From contig JBAKBP010006594.1 in the NCBI GenBank assembly GCA_037953745.1, positions 44,721 to 108,720 of the forward strand: a DNA stretch of 64,000 bases. Reading direction: 5' to 3'. Source of the stretch: Lithodes maja. Lineage: Eukaryota > Arthropoda > Malacostraca > Decapoda > Lithodidae. Each line of letters starts with the position of its first letter. Within the stretch, counting starts at the first letter, position 1. Below, piece after piece: positions 11,108 through 21,731 of this stretch. The position numbers and the translations under genes are program-made. The notes under the pieces were generated by a model. The model was not told the origin of the DNA, did not search any database, and saw only the letters and a list, made by a program, of their open reading frames with translations.

Positions 11108-11506
11108 TTAAGAACTGTATAAGGGTGAAGTACAAAGTCGCCGCAAAGGAGGGGGTATGCACAGAGGGATCTCTGAAGAACACTGATTGTTATAATAACC
11201 ATAGTAGAGTGAAATAGATACAACATTGCGGCATGTAGAAAGAGATTGTAGGAAACTAGTAAGAGGAAGTGAGTTGATAAGGTGGAATGCTTTGTATTCT
11301 ACTCTTTCGAGAAGTGCGGTATGGGTGGAACAATATTCAATACAGGGGCGCACTGTGTCTCGATACAGAGCAAGAAGATGTGCTGGGTTGAAGAACCCAC
11401 AGAGACGGTTGAACACACCTAAGTTTTGGGAAGCTGTTTTATCAAGAGTGGTAATATGATCTTTCCAAGAAAGGTCGGATGAAAAAGATACACCTAGAAT
11501 ATTGAG
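11108..11506 (-). pseudogene. LINE-B RT C-terminal fragment, duplication unit 2
   Basis: The counterpart of the 7067-7465 segment, almost identical, with the same deletion of the CSxVWGGS region. That shows the deletion preceded the tandem duplication. The CR1 3' tail begins at its N-terminal edge. Confidence 0.75.
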
Positions 11507-13575
11507 CAAAAAGGAATACAAAGAAGTACAAAGGAAATCAAGCAACAACAGGTATTGCGACCCCTCTAGGCTGCTTGTCCTCCAAATCACTGAGGATCAA
11601 GTGTCCAAACAGTGGTTTAGAGTGGGTAAGGGAAAGTTGGAAAGGGAACTACTGCCCTGGAACTAATGTCCGTGACAGGATAAGGATGTTAGTAGGGGAC
11701 AGATGGGTTAGTAACATAACACAGTTATAGGTGATCTTTCGTATATCTGGGAAAAAGAGAGTAACATCTTAGTAATATATACTGTATACGCAATAATCCT
11801 TGATGAATCTGAGGGGGGAATAAAATAAAGTTATTCATTTACAAACCCAGTCAGTCGCTGGTTTGAGGCAAAATATTACTCTATACGACGTTTAAAAGAA
11901 TTAACGGTGCTGCAGTCTATAATGTCTCGTCTCGGGGAAGCCCATTCCACAAGTTGACAACTCGATGGAAGAAGAAATTCTTAGATTCGTGTGAGTTAAA
12001 AGATTTACCAATAATTTTGCAACAGTTTCCACGCGTGTAATTAGATTGGTCGATGGTTAAGTACTTACTACAGTTTATGTTGTCGATGCCTTGATAATTT
12101 TGAACACTTAAATTAAGTCGCCTTTTAATCTGCACTGGGTTAAAGGAAATTGATTTAATTCCCCAAGATGCTCCTCTTATGGTTTGTTCTTTAGGCTAGG
12201 TATAATTTTGGTAACTCTACGTTGAACTTGTTCTAACTTATTTATATCTTTTTAGTAGTAAGGGCACCAGGATTGAATGCAGTATTCCAGAAGAGGGTGG
12301 ACTAAGGAATTGTAAAGTGTTAGGATTACTTCTTTAGATATATGCTCAAATGACCTGCCCATAAAGCCAATTATTTTGTTTGCCTTTTTAACAACTTCTA
12401 TATATTGTTGACTGGGTATTAGGTTACTCAATATTGTTACTCCCAAATCAGTTTCTCTGTCTACATTCTTAAGCTGGGTGCCATTCATCGAATAGTTTGC
12501 TTTCTCATTTTGGTTTCCGATATGTATTATTTATCCGCATTGAAACTCATTTGCCAAATTTGGGCCCAACATGACAACTTATTTAGATTGTGTTGCATAT
12601 CTTCAACTTGTTCTTTTGAGAGTATGCTATTTGCAATTTTTGTATCATCAGGAAACTTTGAGATTGTACAGGTGAAACATTCATCTATGTCGTTGATGTA
12701 AACTAAGAAGAGAATTGGCCATAATACCGATCCCTACTACTTACATTGGTCTATTTAGATGCCTTACCGTTTATGATTATTCTTTGCTTTCTGTCGCTGA
12801 GCCAATTTTCTATCCATTTCAACACACCGTCTTGTATTCCATGTGCTTTTAGCCTTTAAAGTGCGAGCTGTGTGTAGTGGACACCCTATAACTGGGCGAC
12901 GATATTAGGCCTCATTACCGCCTAAAACGTAATTTTACGATAAATATCGTTATTACTTATTCATATGCGCTTATTTTACGTTTAATATGTAGATAGTAAC
13001 ATGTAACAGCCATAAAACAAGTGGGAAAAGTGTTTGGAGGGTGAAAATCGCGAATTATTGCCGACCGTTCATTCATGAGTTGAGAGACACGCGAGGCCTA
13101 CACCCTCCTCTCTCAAAGCCTGGAGGATGACAGAGGCCTGTCTCTCTCTCTCTCTCTCTCTCTTTCCCATGCATAGACACACACAAGACCACACCCTAGG
13201 ATCGGTTTGGAGATATTGGCACGGTAAATACACCAATAAATATGGGAATAAGAGGACAAATAAGTGAAAATTGAAGGGGGGGGGGGAAAGGGGGGGAAGG
13301 AGGTTATTTTGACACATGTGGAAGAGTGATAGAAGTTATGGAGGGGAATTATCTCACTTAATCACCATTTCATTTGTTTTAAGTGCTACTGGGGCCTTTT
13401 AAAAGTTTTTTTGTAGGCCTTACCTCTTAAGAGTGTTCTCGCCTTTGCCCACCAAAACCTCTTAAGAGTGTTCTCGCTGTTCCCGGGTTAGTTATAGCAG
13501 TAAACGTTTGTGGGGAACTTTGTCAAAGGCCTTTTGAAAATCAAGGTATACAATATCTACAACTTTACTGTACAA
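11507..13575 (-). pseudogene. CR1 fragment inside LINE-B, unit 2
   Basis: Same structure as the unit-1 CR1. Two short readable stretches survive. 12135-11917 encodes LNLSVQNYQGIDNINCSKY, NYTRGNCCKI and NGLPRDE, the CR1 ORF2 C-terminus. 12488-12252 encodes NGTQLKNVDRETDLGVTI, ANKIIGFMGR and LLEYCIQSWCPYY. The copy is split by the same TTAG-flanked insert at 12853-13487. Confidence 0.72.
12853..13487. mobile_element. Duplicate of the TTAG-flanked insert (unit 2)
   Basis: The counterpart of 8815-9443 with identical flanks (TTAG at 12849-12852 and 13488-13491), so it was present before the tandem duplication. The internal TC and G runs differ in length between the two copies, as expected for slippage. 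Confidence 0.45.
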
Positions 13576-13649
13576 TATCTACAGCTTCTGATTTGTGTGT
13601 TGTTCAAGAATAATTGACTGTCGTGTGGAATATTGCTATGGAGAGATAG

Positions 13650-14550
13650 AGAGAGAAATTGGGTCTTGGAGGCGTTGAAAGTAACAAGAATTTCTTTGCC
13701 CGAATCAGAAATAATTGATAGGTCGTAAGATAGGCGGTCTATGGCCCTTTTACGTGAGTTTTAGAGTGATTGCATGCTGGGTTGATGTGATAAATTAGTT
13801 GAATAGTGCAAAGTAGATTCATTAACATATGAGTGGATAGGACTAAAGGTACAGTTGAGATAATTAATACATATTTTAAATATAATTGGAAATAGGGCAA
13901 AACCCTGAGGAACACCGGAGTTGATAGGTTGAGGAAGTGAACTACGGCCATCCACAACTGCAGCTATGGAGTGGTCTGTAAGGAAATAAGAGACAAAGGC
14001 ACAGATAGAGGGATAGAAACCGAAGGAGTGTAGTTTGGATACAGGTGTGTTGCTGAACTAAATGCTGTAGGTAATTTAGGATAGAAAAGACGTAGGCTTG
14101 TTCACCAGGATGGTCAGTGAAATTAGAGGAGTCCCATTTGTGGTGGTGAACATTCAAATATCCTAAAATGGAGATTTCAGACAGGGGAGAGATTGATAGC
14201 ATGTGTGTTCACTTTTGAAATAGGAGTGTCAAACATTTTTGGATAGTCAGTAGAATTAGGGGAAAGACGAACAACACAGATATATTTAGTGAGAGAGTGA
14301 CAAGACAGCTTAAACCAGCTTGTTGAGAATTCCGAAGAGTCACAGTTGGGAGCATGAGATAAAGTAAGATTGTTGTGTACATACAGTACACGTAACATCC
14401 ACCTCTGGCTTTGAATTGAGGATAGAGATAGTAGGAGTATATAGAGAAGGGTTTGCTGCCTGTTGCCTTAGACAACTGAGTTTCGGTGAGGAAAAGTAAG
14501 TCAGGTTTGGTAGAAGAGAGATGGTGTTCTACAAAGAGAAAGTTAGAGAA
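13650..14550 (-). pseudogene. LINE-B endonuclease and RT fragments, unit 2
   Basis: The counterpart of 9605-10505. The catalytic box here reads HSYVNESTLHYS, so the second catalytic Asp pair is lost. The endonuclease fragment has the same internal deletion and the same Tyr substitution as unit 1. Confidence 0.7.
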
Positions 14551-15258
14551 AATGTAACCATGTAAGGAGGTGGATGAGTACCAGGTGAATAGGTGTGAGT
14601 ACGTAGATATAGTTCTTGGTTGATTGTAGACTGGTAGATTCTGGTAGACACATAAATGTGATCAATATAAATACGTAGTTAACCAGTCAACATATACTTT
14701 ATCAAGGATTGCAGAATATGAATTACAGGAACAAATCTTTATTGCAGGAACAGTAAGGGTTGTAAGTACATAATGTAGTAGAGTAACAATCTATCTTGAA
14801 GTAGTATTAAGGAGTATTCCCCATATAGGGAGAAATATCTCAACATATGTGTTAACAACAAGAGTAAGTTACATCTCCAGTTCACTTCAAACCTCAAATT
14901 AACTTCCGGTCAAACTGACCCCTAGTGAAAGCACACAGGACACAATTCAACAGTTGACACAGCCATGATCTCAGTAAAAGATAGCGATCATAAACTGAAA
15001 GGCATAGAGTGGTGTGCAATCACCTCCCAATAATCATGTACATTATTAAATCACTGCAAGTATATTACCTTAAAACTATTTGAGAGTAGTATTAATATTT
15101 CCTATGTTTAATCACAAGAATAACAATTATAATTGCATTGTCCATTTAGGTACCATTTTGTATGTCTGTTTGTGAAATATTATTGCTGTTTTTGAAAAAC
15201 GTCGTTATGTAAGTATTCTGCAACGAATTATAATATGTAAACATGCTGATCAGATATA

Positions 15259-15543
15259 ATTATTATGTTCTCTCCACTAACCAACTTTACTCCTAAACTC
15301 GATTAATGAACTTAACAAACACATGTGGCAGTCCGGGGATTCGAACCTAGGATGCTCACACCGAAAATCAACACACTTATGCATTGCACCACGAAGACAG
15401 TTAAAGAATACTGCACAAGCCTACGATTTATTATGCAGTTTCGAATCCTGCATACCAATCTTAGCATGTACAATATCCCAACTGCACTATCGGAGGCTAT
15501 GCATAGGTGAAAGGAAATAGTAATTAATGGGGCACTTAACCCT
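15259..15543 (-). mobile_element. SINE-t copy in a direct duplication, left unit
   Basis: A tRNA-like head on the minus strand, with TGGTGCAATGC (A-box-like) and GGTTCGAATCC (B box, about 15347-15337), followed by GACTGCCACATG. The body ends near 15262. The right part (15420-15543) is extra sequence carried along in the duplication. The copy at 15584-15868 differs by only about one base over this span. Confidence 0.65.
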
Positions 15544-15583
15544 AGGGAAGGCCTCTCGATAAACTACTACTGAACCTGAATGA

Positions 15584-15868
15584 ATTATTATGTTCTCTCC
15601 ACTAACCAACTTTACTCCTAAACTCGATTAATGAACTTAACAAACACATGTGGCAGTCCGGGGATTCGAACCTAGGATGCTCACACCGAAAATCAACACA
15701 CTTATGCATTGCACCACGAAGACAGGTAAAGAATACTGCACAAGCCTACGATTTATTATGCAGTTTCGAATCCTGCATACCAATCTTAGCATGTACAATA
15801 TCCCAACTGCACTATCGGAGGCTATGCATAGGTGAAAGGAAATAGTAATTAATGGGGCACTTAACCCT
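15584..15868 (-). mobile_element. SINE-t copy in a direct duplication, right unit
   Basis: A near-identical repeat of 15259-15543 at a spacing of 325 bp, separated by about 40 bp of unique sequence. Near-identity including the non-SINE flank shows a local segmental duplication, not two insertions. Confidence 0.65.
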
Positions 15869-16200
15869 GCTCAGCATCACTCCTGATGCCTTCTTCTGCA
15901 ACAGGAGGATGGGATGAAAGAATAATTATATCACACACATACAATTATCACACACTGGAGAAAATACAAGACAAATGAAAAACATAGGGAGAGGGGACCA
16001 GAATATAAATGAGACGAAGGGAACTGTTGGAGAAGGCGAACATTTACAGTATCGAACAACGTTAAGATAAAGAATAAGTAAAGGACGAGCGAAGGGAAAG
16101 GAAAGGCGATGGAATTTACTGAAGCAGATAATAAGGGTGAGGGGAAGAGTACATAAGCGCACAGAGGAACGCAAGCAATAGTGATTGATTTGTACATACT
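15869..16200. other. Intergenic, no gene recognised
   Basis: Purine-rich sequence (GGAAAG, GAAGG). The open frames on the opposite strand are low-complexity and lack any domain. Confidence 0.45.
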
Positions 16201-16469
16201 TTTTTTTTTTTTTTTCTATGTGAGTGAGGGAGGCAAAAGGCAGAACTGCCTATAGCGAGTGCCTCCCTCAAAGTTGAAAGAGTGACAGGGCCAAAATCAA
16301 GGGACGTTCGAGCCAAAATGCCTGGACACACGGAGTTTGAAGCAATTTAAGTCATAGGAAGAGGGAAAGACTGATTCTGGGAGAGAGTTCCAGAGCTCAG
16401 CTGTTGAATAGAAGAAAGACAGAGTAACGTTTCACTCTTGGCTTGGAGAGTTGCACAGAGTATGGGTGG
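16201..16469 (-). mobile_element. LINE-B, 5'-truncated 3' end
   Basis: It starts at a T run (the poly(A) tail on the minus strand) directly next to CTATGTGAGTGAGGGAGGCA, the LINE-B 3' terminus. It continues colinearly with the 3' ends at 37.07, 49.08 and 51.03 kb for about 270 bp and stops abruptly. This is typical 5' truncation by incomplete target-primed reverse transcription. Confidence 0.8.
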
Positions 16470-17275
16470 GATTAGTGGTTCAGTGTCAACTCAGCCAGTA
16501 GACCACTTCAATATCAGTAGGTCTCAACTAGTGCCATCAAGAAAAAGGCCCTCTAAAACAATGTCCACCTAAAGTTTTACCAAACTTAACTTACCCTCTA
16601 TACTACAAGGGGTTGTTTATTAGGGTAACCCTTTCACACACAGGACGCGATTTGAGCCTACTCTGGGATACTTTAACACATGTGTGACTATCAGGGTGTG
16701 TTTAGAAACCTTTGGTTTAGTTACTTCAACCTCTGCAGTTGTCTTTGAGTTAGCTGTGGACAGAAAACTAATTTTGGAGAGGTAATTATGAGATTGAGAT
16801 AACTCTATTTCTGATTGCTAATTGGCAACCCCTGCGTCCGTACGTGCGTGAAAAGGATAATTATTAATAACATTGTCATGGGTTATAAAAATATATATTT
16901 TTGTCCTTGTTGACTTCTTTATATAACTAACCTTGATTAATCCAAAATTATATAACTGCAGTGCATGAATTACTTCTATCAGAGTAAACAAATTATGATA
17001 TCATCGTAGTGAATGAGGAATGTGTTTCCTGCACTGGTTGAGTTGGCACTGGTTAGGATCCGCTTGTTTAAATAATGTATTGGTTGAGTTATCCGGTCAC
17101 CATGCTTAGCAAACATGCTTGGTTTGCAATCGTGTACATCCGAAAGAAATACTTGTGATGGGAGTTGTGAATGCAAACAATTGGATTAAATATCTGTGTT
17201 TACCTTTTACATAGATAAATGATTAAATGGATGGATGGTTTAGCAGATAAACACATGAAAGCAAAGCTGGAAATA
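16470..17275. other. Intergenic, no gene recognised
   Basis: AT-rich sequence without a recognisable protein, RNA or repeat family. It ends at a (TA)n tract (about 17275-17301) that borders the left Penelope arm. Confidence 0.45.
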
Positions 17276-17427
17276 TACATATATATATATATATATATAT
17301 ATCAGTGATGGGTTTGTTCTTGGGGAACCTCAAGTAACAGATGAAGAGGATACACAGGGTAGCAGCAAACAGATGGTGCAGGATAATAATGACCAGGTGG
17401 GGGGGCCAGTACTTTATTTAGCAGTCA

Positions 17428-17464
17428 GACAAACGTTTCGACACTCGTGTGTCATCTTCAGTGT
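17428..17464 (-). ncRNA. Hammerhead-like hairpin in the Penelope 3' UTR (left arm)
   Basis: The minus strand reads ACTGAAGAT, a perfect 5-bp stem GACAC-ACGA-GTGTC, then GAAAC and GTTTGTC. The order CUGA, stem, GAAAC, GUC resembles the hammerhead ribozyme core reported in Penelope-like elements. The first box is CUGAAGAU, not the canonical CUGAUGA, so self-cleavage is doubtful. The position just upstream of the AATAAAG-like signal fits an element-end RNA structure. Only the hairpin is directly visible. Confidence 0.35.
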
Positions 17465-17573
17465 TCTAGAAAACAATAATAAAACATATAGTAAATATTT
17501 AAAAATAAAATCGCGAAAAGCGAGTATATTATAACTAAAAATGTAGCCTCAACATAGCTACACTGGGAAATAT

Positions 17574-18464
17574 TTAATCACAATGGATATGTAGAGGGGC
17601 TGCCGAAAGGCAGTTATTAAAGGGGGGTCTTTCTTTAAAAATATATAGAGACTCTAAAATCCTAAGGTTACCGGTATTACAGGAGTCAAGAATGCTAAAA
17701 TCTGTATAGCTTACAGCAAGGTTACAACCGACGTAGCAATGCTCTCTCACGGCTGAATGAGGAGGGTTACTGATGGGGAGGCCGGTTCTACTGGACTGAC
17801 CCTTGTGCTCATCCATCCTTACTTTGAGAGCTCGTATTGTGCTCCCAATGTAGCCATTTTTGCAAAATGGACAGGTAAATTTATAAACGATGGATGAGCG
17901 AAGTTCAGTGGGAAGTCTATCTTTGTAGTGAAACAGGGATCGAATCTTAAATTCATTCTTGTGAATTATTTTAAAATTGATATGAGGGAAGAAATTAGGT
18001 AATTTGTTGTTCAGTAATCTTTCTATTTTTTCTGATACCTTTCCAAGAAAGGGTAAACTAATATAAAAATCCTCCTTTTTAGCAGTGAGCACAGGTTGTC
18101 TAGGTTGGTACAATTTATTTAGGAAATTCCTCAATTGCTTGTTGAAGAGGTCACTGGTGAAGCCATTATTAATAAAAAAGTCTCTAAGGAAGGATATCTC
18201 GCAGTGAAAAAGGCTGTATGTCGAAGTCAAGTGGTACGCCCTGTGAAGAAGGGTTTTAATTGCATTAATTTTGAATCTGAGTGGACAGTAGCTAAAGAAG
18301 CTAATACCGAGACCGGAAAAGGTGGGTTTTCTAAAGATTGAGATAACAAGTATGTCATTAACTTTGGTAAGTAGAAGGTCGAGGAATGGCAAAGTGTTAT
18401 TTACCTCGTTTTCGCTAGTGAATTTTATATTGTTGTGCTGTTTATTTAGGTAATTTAGAAACAA
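17574..18464 (-). CDS. Penelope RT C-terminus and GIY-YIG endonuclease
   Basis: A 296-aa open segment. It begins at FLNYLNKQHNNIKFT, continues with FLDLLLTKVNDILVISIFRK (late RT/thumb), and ends with the endonuclease: VYKFTCPFCKNGYIGSTIR (GIY-YIG core with a CPFC cysteine pair), RMDEHKG, HSAVREH and ILESLYIFKERPPFNN. PLEs use this nuclease for target-primed reverse transcription, often near telomeres or repeats. The upstream RT core lies in another frame because of a break at 18455-18464. Confidence 0.88.
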   Translation of the reverse strand: MFLNYLNKQHNNIKFTSENEVNNTLPFLDLLLTKVNDILVISIFRKPTFSGLGISFFSYCPLRFKINAIKTLLHRAYHLTSTYSLFHCEISFLRDFFINNGFTSDLFNKQLRNFLNKLYQPRQPVLTAKKEDFYISLPFLGKVSEKIERLLNNKLPNFFPHINFKIIHKNEFKIRSLFHYKDRLPTELRSSIVYKFTCPFCKNGYIGSTIRALKVRMDEHKGQSSRTGLPISNPPHSAVREHCYVGCNLAVSYTDFSILDSCNTGNLRILESLYIFKERPPFNNCLSAAPLHIHCD

Positions 18465-18727
18465 GGGGTATGACTTTTATCTTTAAAGACCAGCAGGGTG
18501 TCGTCGACATATCTACGGTAGAGGATAGGTTTGAAAGTGGGAGGGCAGTTGTCTAGCCAGATTTGTTCCCAGTAACATAGGAAAACATTGGCTAAAGTAC
18601 TGCCTAGTGGGGATCCCATCGCTACCCCATCAGTTTGTTTATAGATTTGGTTATTAAATATGAAATGGCAATCTTGTACGCATGCTGATAGGACGTTTCT
18701 GAAGAAGGATTGACTCATCATACCCAT
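18455..18727 (-). pseudogene. Penelope RT core fragment, left arm
   Basis: It encodes FIFNNQIYKQTDGVAMGSPL, then STLANVFLCYWE and the catalytic box YRRYVDDTLLVF. It ends in a stop that overlaps the next frame by about ten bases. The identical break is present in the right arm, so it predates the inverted duplication or exists in the source element. Confidence 0.8.
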
Positions 18728-18738
18728 AAAAGTCTCAG

Positions 18739-19278
18739 TATCGGGAATTTAGATAAAGGTTAAATTACATATCACTGGTACATGAAATATCCCAACAAAT
18801 AGTTATAATATAATTACCAAGTGTAATCCAGTCCCCCACACACGGCTAGTTCAATTGCATGAAATGTAGGAATGTTCACATAATACAATATCGATACAAT
18901 GAACTTAGCTTAGAGGACTGGTGATGTAGGACTGTTGTTATTAGTTGTAGCACATGGTGAACCGTGGGTTGAGTCAGAGCCGGGGGAGGAGATGTTGACT
19001 GTATGGTGTTGATTGAGAGACTCAAGGGCCGGCGTCCGATCGCTTCGCGAAATTACATATGGCTGCCGGCTCATAATAATTATAACCCATAACTTGGTTT
19101 CATAATACATCTAGAGCTGATGTAGATATTTATACATTACAGTTAATATTTAACCTAACTTATGAATAAACTACAATACACAAAGAACCAGCCGAAATCG
19201 TACAAGCGATACGATACCGCCAAATTCAAATGTCCTATTGGACCAAAACCTGTCGGGATCATTACCCTATTCCCGACA
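18739..19278 (-). repeat. BEL-1 LTR 1 (3' LTR of copy 1)
   Basis: 540 bp. Same length and nearly the same sequence as LTR 2 (differences include 19031-19060 and 19125). Its minus-strand start TGTCGGGA can pair with TCCCGACA 12 bases later, a terminal hairpin. The ends fall exactly between CTCAG and the internal domain. Confidence 0.9.
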
Positions 19279-19343
19279 TATTGCCCGCCACCAAAAATTA
19301 TATACAGGAGCTATATACAGAGAACAACAAAAGGACATCGAAG

Positions 19344-21674
19344 TCAAAGATCACCTAGTTTGATTTTTGATCTCCAAAGGTCCACGGAACTCATAGCCGC
19401 CCTCCTTTTGGGACGAGCGCCACCTGAAGCCTGAGGAGGATCATCCTTCTCATTATCAGCTGCCCCACCTTGAGGAGCACTGTCACCAGCATTCTCCCGC
19501 GGAGGGGTATCAGTAGAGACGCCAGGATCATCCGGCAGTTCTACATCCTGCTCCAGGGGATATAACCTTACGACTGGGCGAGTAGTAGCCCCAGTCGAAG
19601 TTCGTATTCTAGCAACCCTTATAAGACCATCAATGCCCTGGAACAAATCGATAATCCTCCCAAGCTTCCAAAATAACCTAGGACGCTCATCATGAATCAG
19701 GACGATATCCCCAATACGAGGCCATCGTTGATTCGTCCCTTTGATCTTATGAGAGTGACGCTCGCGAAGAGACAGCAAATATTCTTGGGTCCACCGTTTC
19801 CATAGATCGTCGGACACCTTGTTTACATACTGGAAGCGACGACGTGTGGCGTCAGCATTGCCGAACGTAGGGTCTTGCAGATCTTCGTCATTTACGGACG
19901 ATCTAGGAAAGGTATTAAGGGTTCGTCCACGTGTTAGCAAAGAAGGCGAAATGGGTAAGAGGTCATCAACATCTGCCGAGGTATAGATCAAGGGCCTGTC
20001 GTTGACTGACATCTCAATTTCTATTAAGATGGTTTGCAACTCCCGTCTGGTCACCAGTGCCCTTCCTAATACCTTCTTCATGGCAGATTTGACGATACCG
20101 ATAGTTCTCTCCCAAATTGCCCCGAACCATGGTGCACGTGCTGGTATAAATCTCCACTGACAACCCTTTCCAGTGAGGGTAGCCACAACCTGCGGGTCAT
20201 CCATTAAACTCTGGAGATATTTAGAGGCCCCGACAAAACAAGTCGCATTATCGCTCATAATAATTTGAGGGAAACCATTGCGGCCTGCAAAGCGTCTTAG
20301 AGTATGCAAAAAACCCTCACTGGATAGGTCGTCAATCAATTCAATATGAATCGCTCTGGTTACCGCACATGTGAATAGAACGGCATATACTTTTATGATA
20401 GTGCCGGGCGATTCCCTAACATGAATCGCTCCGGTGTAGTCCACCCCGGTTACCTGAAATGGTTCAGTCCTTTGTACCCTGAACTCAGGTAAGGGAGGTA
20501 GATCAACTGGGGAGTAAGGCTTACCCTGTAATCTTTTACAGATTGTACAGCTATTGTGGATCCCTTTAATTGCTTGTCGCATCTTAGGGATCCACCAACG
20601 TTGTCGCATATACGCCAGAACATAATTTACGCCAAAATGTAGGCAGGTCCTATGGCATTGGCGAATCAACATTTTGGTAATCAAATGAGAAGAGCTAAGG
20701 AGGACAGGATATTTCGCAGAATCAGTAATGTCCGCTTTTTGTATCCTGCCTCTACACTTAATAATGCCTCCTTCCATATATAATCCTAGCTGCCTCATTA
20801 AGTTTGAGGGTTTGGCCTTTGACTCCTTGCTAAGGATTTGATGTTCAGTAGGATAAGATTCCTTTTGTACTAAACATATTAGTTTTGCTTCTGCTGATCT
20901 CAATTCATGGAGTCTGATATGCTTCGAATCTTCACTAAGGAAAGACCTGTGAGCCCGACTTCTCATGTTGTTAATGAAACGGTATATCCATGCAAATACC
21001 CGTATTACTTGATCATAGCTGCCGTAACGTTCCCACTCTACCAACTTGTTATCCTGATGTGTAGTACTCACATTCGAACTACTTAACACATCATCTTGGG
21101 GCCGACTTGAAGGATCAGACATGTATTCCCTGAAATCCTGAGGCCATTCAGTTGGAGATGTAAGCCATGGAGGCCCATGCCACCAAATAGAGGACGACAT
21201 AAACTGCTGCGCCGAGATCCCCCGGGAAATTATGTCACTGGGGTTATCCCTGGTGCTCACATAGCGAAATTTAGCTGTGGGAACTAAGTCATGAATCTCA
21301 TCAGTGCGATTAGAAACATAAACAGGTAACACTTTCAGGCTGTGTACCCATGAAAGCGCTATTTGACTGTCGCTCCAGACATAGACGTTATTAATCTGTA
21401 GTACGTCTGCATAAGCATCCAGTGTAAACTTTATTAGACGAGCAGACAGAAGCAATGCAGTAAGTTCTAATTTAGGAACTGTAATCTTCTTTATAGGGGC
21501 TACTTTGGCCTTCGCTATAGCCAGCGTCGCTTCACTACCATTGCATATGTATATGGCAGTACCGTACGCACTATTACTAGCATCAGAAAAGGCATGTAGA
21601 TCCACTTGTTGACCACTAATAACCTGACGATTAAGTTGGACCTTGCAACATGTGGAAAGGTCCGACCAAATCAA
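19344..21674 (-). CDS. BEL-1 copy 1 pol: RNase H end, integrase, C-terminal domain
   Basis: A 776-aa open frame in the same frame as the 981-aa frame upstream, separated from it only by one amber codon at 21734-21732. In order: RNase H (LHAFSDASNSAYG with catalytic Asp, VWSDSQIALSW), a zinc-binding integrase N-domain (RQCHRTCLHFGVNY to CTICKRLQ, HHCC type), the integrase core with Asp in TGVDYTGAIHV, Asp in IIMSDNATCF and Glu in WERTIGIVK, then a small C-terminal domain (GDIVLIHDERPRLFWKLGRI) and a basic tail. It would insert the cDNA into the genome. The core residues look intact. Confidence 0.93.
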   Translation of the reverse strand: MIWSDLSTCCKVQLNRQVISGQQVDLHAFSDASNSAYGTAIYICNGSEATLAIAKAKVAPIKKITVPKLELTALLLSARLIKFTLDAYADVLQINNVYVWSDSQIALSWVHSLKVLPVYVSNRTDEIHDLVPTAKFRYVSTRDNPSDIISRGISAQQFMSSSIWWHGPPWLTSPTEWPQDFREYMSDPSSRPQDDVLSSSNVSTTHQDNKLVEWERYGSYDQVIRVFAWIYRFINNMRSRAHRSFLSEDSKHIRLHELRSAEAKLICLVQKESYPTEHQILSKESKAKPSNLMRQLGLYMEGGIIKCRGRIQKADITDSAKYPVLLSSSHLITKMLIRQCHRTCLHFGVNYVLAYMRQRWWIPKMRQAIKGIHNSCTICKRLQGKPYSPVDLPPLPEFRVQRTEPFQVTGVDYTGAIHVRESPGTIIKVYAVLFTCAVTRAIHIELIDDLSSEGFLHTLRRFAGRNGFPQIIMSDNATCFVGASKYLQSLMDDPQVVATLTGKGCQWRFIPARAPWFGAIWERTIGIVKSAMKKVLGRALVTRRELQTILIEIEMSVNDRPLIYTSADVDDLLPISPSLLTRGRTLNTFPRSSVNDEDLQDPTFGNADATRRRFQYVNKVSDDLWKRWTQEYLLSLRERHSHKIKGTNQRWPRIGDIVLIHDERPRLFWKLGRIIDLFQGIDGLIRVARIRTSTGATTRPVVRLYPLEQDVELPDDPGVSTDTPPRENAGDSAPQGGAADNEKDDPPQASGGARPKRRAAMSSVDLWRSKIKLGDL

Positions 21675-21731
21675 CCGCCAAGTATCTTGTAACTCAATCG
21701 GGAGGGGCGTATCCCAATCTAGTTTTAGCCG

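Larger units (their letters stand above)
6467..15125. repeat. Tandem segmental duplication: 4.04-kb unit, ~2.15 copies
   Basis: The landmark AACCATGTAA recurs at 6471, 10512 and 14556, giving unit lengths of 4041 and 4044 bp. Units 1 and 2 differ by scattered substitutions and a few small indels. The third, partial unit is nearly identical to about 15008 and then visibly more diverged to about 15125. Each complete unit holds, from left to right, an unassigned ~550-bp segment, LINE-B 3' coding sequence, an inserted CR1 that itself carries a ~630-bp insert, and more LINE-B (RT then endonuclease), all minus-strand. Unit boundaries fall in LINE-B endonuclease sequence at about 10505 and 14550. 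Confidence 0.9.
17302..18733 (-). mobile_element. Penelope-like element, left arm, 3' part (interrupted by BEL-1)
   Basis: A minus-strand PLE carrying the C-terminal part of RT, a GIY-YIG endonuclease and a 3' untranslated region. It is cut at CTCAG (18734-18738), where BEL-1 is inserted, and resumes at 31348 after the 12.6-kb insertion. The opposite arm at 31881-33733 gives the uninterrupted sequence and confirms the junction. Confidence 0.88.
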
